Shown: piece by piece, positions 59,624 through 64,000 of the stretch
Numbering within the stretch: the first letter of the stretch is position 1
Layout of the letters: every line of letters begins with the position of its first letter
Assembly: GCF_000003855.2 (NCBI RefSeq)
Contig: NW_003101645.1
Location: 264,799-328,798 of the forward strand
DNA: 64,000 bases
Source of the DNA: Blastomyces gilchristii SLH14081
Taxonomy: Eukaryota > Ascomycota > Eurotiomycetes > Onygenales > Ajellomycetaceae
Direction of reading: 5' to 3'
The notes under the pieces: model-generated
Databases searched by the model: none
Seen by the model: the letters and a program-made list of their open reading frames with translations, nothing else
What the model was told of the DNA's origin: nothing
Translations under genes and position numbers: made by a program

Positions 59624-60985
59624 TCAAGTTGGAACAGAATGTTTCTCATCTTCTCGGTCCCTTACTTCGCCGTTCGGTTCTAAAACATCTTCGTGCTCAT
59701 ATTCATCGTCCACTTCGTCCGCCTGGTGTTGATGATAGTCAGGATGATGTTGGACCGGGACCCAGGAATCACGGTCGCCTTTGAGGGGAGGATCTTGGCT
59801 GGTAAGGTCCACACCCTCACCACGCGTCTTCGAGATGTTATTACGGCGCCGTTGGGAAAGGGTGCGAGAACGAGTGGAAAGTTTAGAGCTCACAGCCGCA
59901 TTAGATGAGACCCAATGCGTCAATGCATCTTCACAGTCTTGAATAATTGCCCTACTGGCATCGTACCCATCATAAGCATTCCGAGTTTCTCCTGGTGTAA
60001 CTGGGGTATCGTCAATCAATTCAAGCAGATGCTTTCCGTATCCAGCTATGATAGCTAGCTTTTCGCAGTGTTCGCGCAGAGCATCGAACTGGTAGGCAAA
60101 CGCAGCCTTTACTTTCTCTCGCGTGATGTTAGATAACTGTGCCTCCGCAACAAGTGATTCTGCCTCGGCTCGAACCAATTCCTGCTCCAATACTACGATT
60201 CGAGGTGAATTGGGCTCTTTGTATTTGAGATGCGCTATCTGGTCCGTTATTTTTTGCTTCCCTAGGAGACACAAAGCTGGTTAGTATCAGAACAGATGTA
60301 GTGTATGAAGCCAACGAGTGAACATACTATCTCTGCTTGGTTGTACGGATGCTTCGATGTTGCGAATGCTTTTCATTGTAACCCGGTACTGGTCATATCG
60401 ATCAACAAATTGATCCTCTAGTTCGCCCATTTCGTATATTAAAACTCCTAGCTTATCGGTAACATCTGAAACGTCATCGTCGCATGACTCTCCCCAAAAA
60501 GAAAGTTGTTGCTGTGGATGCATCAATATGTAGTCAACCAAAATATGTAATAGGATGGCACCAAAAGAAACGTACAGCAGCCTCCATTCTCTCTCTACCC
60601 ACCAACTCCATGCTTCGCATCACGTTTTTTTCCATTTTAACCAGTTGGGAAAGCTTTCTGGATAGGTCCGGGCCAAAAGCCCCCGCTGTCTGTTTCCGAA
60701 ACGCATGACCTAACATGGCAAGAAAGCGATCAGTAGCTTCTCAGCAATGGAGTAAGATGATGTTCAGCTCGACGAAGACATCAATTCTTCTGCAAGCACA
60801 GAGACATTTGTACGTATTATGGCATAATTTTCGGGGAGCAAATGTACAAAAAATGCTGTTTACCCACCAAGACTGGTCCTTCCAAACAGTCGGTTCGTTT
60901 TGGTCGTCGAGGGCGGAGGGGGCGGGTTCTCAAGCTGAGAAGCCGTTGGCGTGCGCGATTGGCGCATGGAATACGTCCGATGCAT
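59624..60985 (-). CDS. Eisosome core protein, Pil1/Lsp1 family
   Basis: Four exons on the minus strand, 60868-60985, 60576-60709, 60328-60511 and 59624-60261, join to 357 aa with consistent phases. Pil1/Lsp1 proteins have a BAR-like fold, bind PIP2 and coat furrow-like plasma-membrane domains (eisosomes). The N-terminus MHRTYSMRQSRTPTASQLEN and the Pro-run after it are diagnostic. They are followed by FGPDLSRKLSQLVKMEKNV, DDDVSDVTDKLGVLIYE, DQFVDRYDQYRVTMKSIR and LVRAEAESLVAEAQLSNITR. The lipid-facing segment ends near ELIDDTPVTPGETR. The last ~90 residues are a divergent basic-then-acidic, His-rich tail unlike the short acidic end of yeast Pil1, so this is likely one of several paralogues in the genome. 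Exon 2 starts mid-codon, which fixes the first intron at GTGGGT. Confidence 0.94.
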
Positions 60986-63549
60986 TGTGAAGAAGAAGTA
61001 TCGTATATATATCAGGCGAATCGTTATATAACTATGTGTTTAAGAAATAGTTGGCGTCCACACCTAGTTTCGTCGTTTGGGAGTTATTTAGTTGTAGCTG
61101 TTTCCAGAAACGTAAACGGAGCACACGAGTGCGAAGTCTAGAGTTTAAATGAAAGTTACGAAGCCACACCAGGCCCGGTAACACGCGGTTGAATGAGGGA
61201 TGAGAGGAAACAAAGTGGAAGTGCGTAAGTTGTATGAATATCAACAATAATGTTGGAGCTTGACTGTTCCAAGATAAGATGCGGCTACGAGATGTGACGT
61301 CGACAGAGATCGCTTAGCCTTCCTAAAACGGACAAGAGCTAGACGTCAGACAACAGGCCCAGAAACCAGAGACGTTAGGAAGACTTAAACCAACTGTTGA
61401 CCCGCTATTTCTTAGCATCAAAGGTTTTTCTACGCTTTGGAAGTTGTCTAACATGAATGCAGGCTAATGGTACAGGTTATGCAAGGTCCTGAAACAGGTG
61501 GATGACACCATTAGCATCGCAAGGAGCGGCAGCTCGATGCTTGTGAGATCACTCCATGCTCTGTACGGAGTACGTTGGTTATACGTCACTGAGATTGAAA
61601 ACTTTGGTCGTTCTTTTAGCTATGCGAACCCACTTTGCTAGCCCCCACCGCCGCTCCAAGTTGAGCTATGACAGCCATTCTGGAAAAAGCCATTTGCTCA
61701 CTACAAAACGCCCCAGCGTGGTCGATTACTATTGGATATCGCCATAAAATCTTCGCAATTCCCGGTCCTAGCATCAATAGGAAAGAAATCTGCAAGTCAA
61801 TTCCACCCTCACCAACTTAGGAGGCTACGTAAACGCGTATCGAGTTTCCAAACTGGTGTCGAAGGGAATGGCAAACTTTCCCAGGGTGAATTCCGTCAGA
61901 GATTAAATGAGGATGAAATTTGGAATATTTTGTTTTCGTGATACCCATCATATATGCTTTGAGCATTTGTCAACTCATCGAAGAAAAACACCCGCCTAGG
62001 GATACCAGATGCCAAATTTGAGATCGTGTGGTGGGCTCAAATCGAATCTCACGCAAATGTCGGTAGCGCCATATGCATGGGCATTCCGAACAAGCCTCGC
62101 GTGATTTCTCTCTTTGCAAGTTTTAAGGATGCACACGCAACTGAAGAGCCACGATTCAGCGAAGGCACATTGCACCGCCTCGATAGAATAGAAGGCCGGA
62201 ATACCCTCGCTACTTCTTCTCTGTCCCTGTTTTCATTTATTCGGTTTCTCATCCTTGTTTTCTCTCACTTTTTCTCGATGTCTTTTGGTTACTCTCCTGG
62301 TCATTTTTCGTTGTGCAACTTACGTCCGACAAGGCAGCTGCTCGTTCATTAACCTGGTGTAGAGAAACAACAGTGCTTTGCCGGTGATTCCAATGAATTG
62401 CCTGATATCTTATGTCCATGACGAACAAGGGGATGTGAATCGACTGTGGGAAAGAATCTCGATATCGATATGCTGGGTCCAGACCACGCTTTCAGGGCAA
62501 GGAGGGTAGGGCGTAACTACCTAAAGCGAGTGTATCCGCCCAATACGAAATTCATGCCCGACCCCGCGAGTATACAATGGGTGCCCTACCAAAGGGGTGA
62601 CTACAATAGATGGGAGCATCTCTTTCAAAACGATGTTTGAGCATATGTTTAATCTCGACATATGGAACGTGGAAGCCCCCTACGGAAGAGGAAGATAGAG
62701 GCTCACTAAATGATAGTCCTAAACCGCGAATGATCAGGTCAATGCAAACTGTTAGACACACCATCAAAAGCAGCGTCCGTCCTTAGACACCTTTGGAGTG
62801 TGGAAATTACTTCCGCGGATGGATGAACGAACAGGACCTTTCCTTAGGATATTACTTGCAAGATTTTATGTTCACAAGGCGTGGAAAGGAGAAGAAGGAG
62901 ATTAGAGGGAGATTCCCCAGAGCCAACATCTTACAATGAACCATCTTCAGAATGGCTTGCTTGGGGTTGAAAGAGAGAAGTTTACAAGCAACCCATTGAC
63001 ACATAACTAATACCCAAAATTTACAACTATTGGCATGAGCGTGTTATCTTGTTCAAGTAATAAATTATTTATTCCCCCTTCCCATTTCCATACTCAGCAT
63101 TGTATTACACTCCAACCTACTAGCTACAACTTACTCTAACACTAGATAACACTACATGCAGACAGAGATGAAAAGGGCAGCAAACATCAAACATCAAATG
63201 GCCGGACCGTTATGGATTATAACAACACATTGATTGATACCCGTGTCACTTCAGCCATTTCAGCCACCTTTTTCAAAAATATAGAAAACCCTCCAAAAGA
63301 ACTGAATATTGAAAACAGAGAGGAGAGACACAGTGACGCGTCCATCATACTCACTCGACCATACCCAGCCACACTGATCACATTCAAACCACCCAAAAAA
63401 CCGAGAACCTCAAGTCATCCCATCCTCTTCCCACCTATGACAAAATACACACCCCCACATACTCAGAGCACAATGCGATGCGATACGATGCGGGCGGGCT
63501 TCATCCCCGGCCTGCAGAGTGAATATGTTACACATGTGTATCTTTAGGC

Positions 63550-63593
<44 letters not shown>

Positions 63594-64000
63594 CTTCACC
63601 AACGGTCCGTGGGACAAGTCGCCTCGTTTTTTTGTCCCCGCTCGCTCTCTATAGGCGGGCCAAGGCAAGGGGCTAGGTGTTTCAAACAAAGAACAAAGAT
63701 GTAGTGATGTATGTGGGAGAGTATTTTTTTTTGGCTATCTCTATGCTGGTTTCTGCAGTGTATTTGCGGAGGGGTCAAATTTTTCATCGCCATCATCAGC
63801 GTCAGCGCTTTGACACCTTCTACTGAAGGAACATTTTTATCCGGGAATCTACTATCGCATCACCCTTTCTATCTATCAAAATATACACTTTATGTATGGA
63901 TAGTAAATGACAGAATCAACACAGCAACTTGTCTACCTTCAAAACTGCCATGTCTGATGTCAGTTATATTCAATTCAATCCAATTCAATTCAAACAAACT
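60986..64000. other. 3-kb terminal region without a supportable gene
   Basis: Upstream of the Pil1-type gene. It should contain that gene's promoter near 61000-61500. Scattered open frames of 60-111 codons show no domains. The frame at 62446-62640 (64 codons) has a fairly protein-like composition (GRNYLKRVYPPNTKFMPDP) but no start context or partner exon that I can defend. A 40-A run is at 63551-63590. The last 100 bases hold an (AATTC)n-like stretch. Confidence 0.45.
63551..63590 (+). repeat. 40-base poly-A run
   Basis: Uninterrupted A run between GGCC and GTTCTTC. No retroposon body or target duplication was recognised next to it, so it is listed only as a homopolymer. Confidence 0.9.

Noticed and set aside
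62446..62640. 64-codon plus-strand frame with protein-like composition
   Set aside because: Too short, no recognised motif, no spliced extension that could be defended; listed only under the intergenic region.
1..64000. tRNA, rRNA or CRISPR features
   Set aside because: No tRNA A/B-box pair with a cloverleaf, no rRNA sequence and no regularly spaced repeat-spacer array was seen; the organism is a fungus.

Overview
The window reads as a piece of a filamentous ascomycete genome, most likely a dimorphic onygenalean of the Ajellomycetaceae (Blastomyces-like). Three things suggest this: short introns with GT..AG ends and CTAAC-type branch sites; familiar ascomycete genes (alpha-adaptin, Spc7, uS17/Rps11, a Pil1-type eisosome protein); and an alternation of normal-GC gene islands with very AT-rich, CpG-free, repeat-filled islands of the kind made by repeat-induced point mutation (RIP). 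The species assignment is inference.

Layout. (1) About 1-16.2 kb is an AT-rich RIP island holding two chromodomain Ty3/Gypsy elements (chromoviruses) in tandem on the minus strand. They share a central LTR. Two copies of a ~1.45 kb unit sit at the left, and a 71-bp inverted repeat brackets the cluster. (2) About 16.2-31.3 kb is a gene island: AP-2 alpha-adaptin (+), a YggS/PROSC-type PLP-binding protein (-), an unrecognised 432-aa protein (+), a small dsRBD-like protein (+) and an LSM-domain NAA38-like protein (-). (3) About 31.3-45.6 kb is a second RIP island. An older unidentified repeat is interrupted by a complete but dead 7.25-kb chromovirus on the plus strand, with matching LTRs, a polypurine tract and a perfect 5-bp target-site duplication. 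A 289-base assembly gap lies just left of it. (4) About 45.6-64 kb is a gene island: a 601-aa protein with a Myb/SANT-like N-terminus, a DUF7587/ADP-ribosyltransferase-like core and three SUMO-interaction-like motifs (+); ribosomal protein S11 (-); the kinetochore scaffold Spc7/KNL1 (+); a DHA1-type MFS transporter with one in-frame stop (-); and a Pil1/Lsp1 eisosome protein (-). The last 3 kb shows no gene I can support.

The genes do not form an obvious pathway; they are mostly single-copy housekeeping genes between repeat islands. The most unusual items are the 601-aa protein at the edge of the second island, the MFS gene broken by a RIP-type C-to-T change far from any repeat, and the structure and uneven decay of the chromoviruses. 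All gene models are exon joins that I checked for frame by hand. No homology search was possible.
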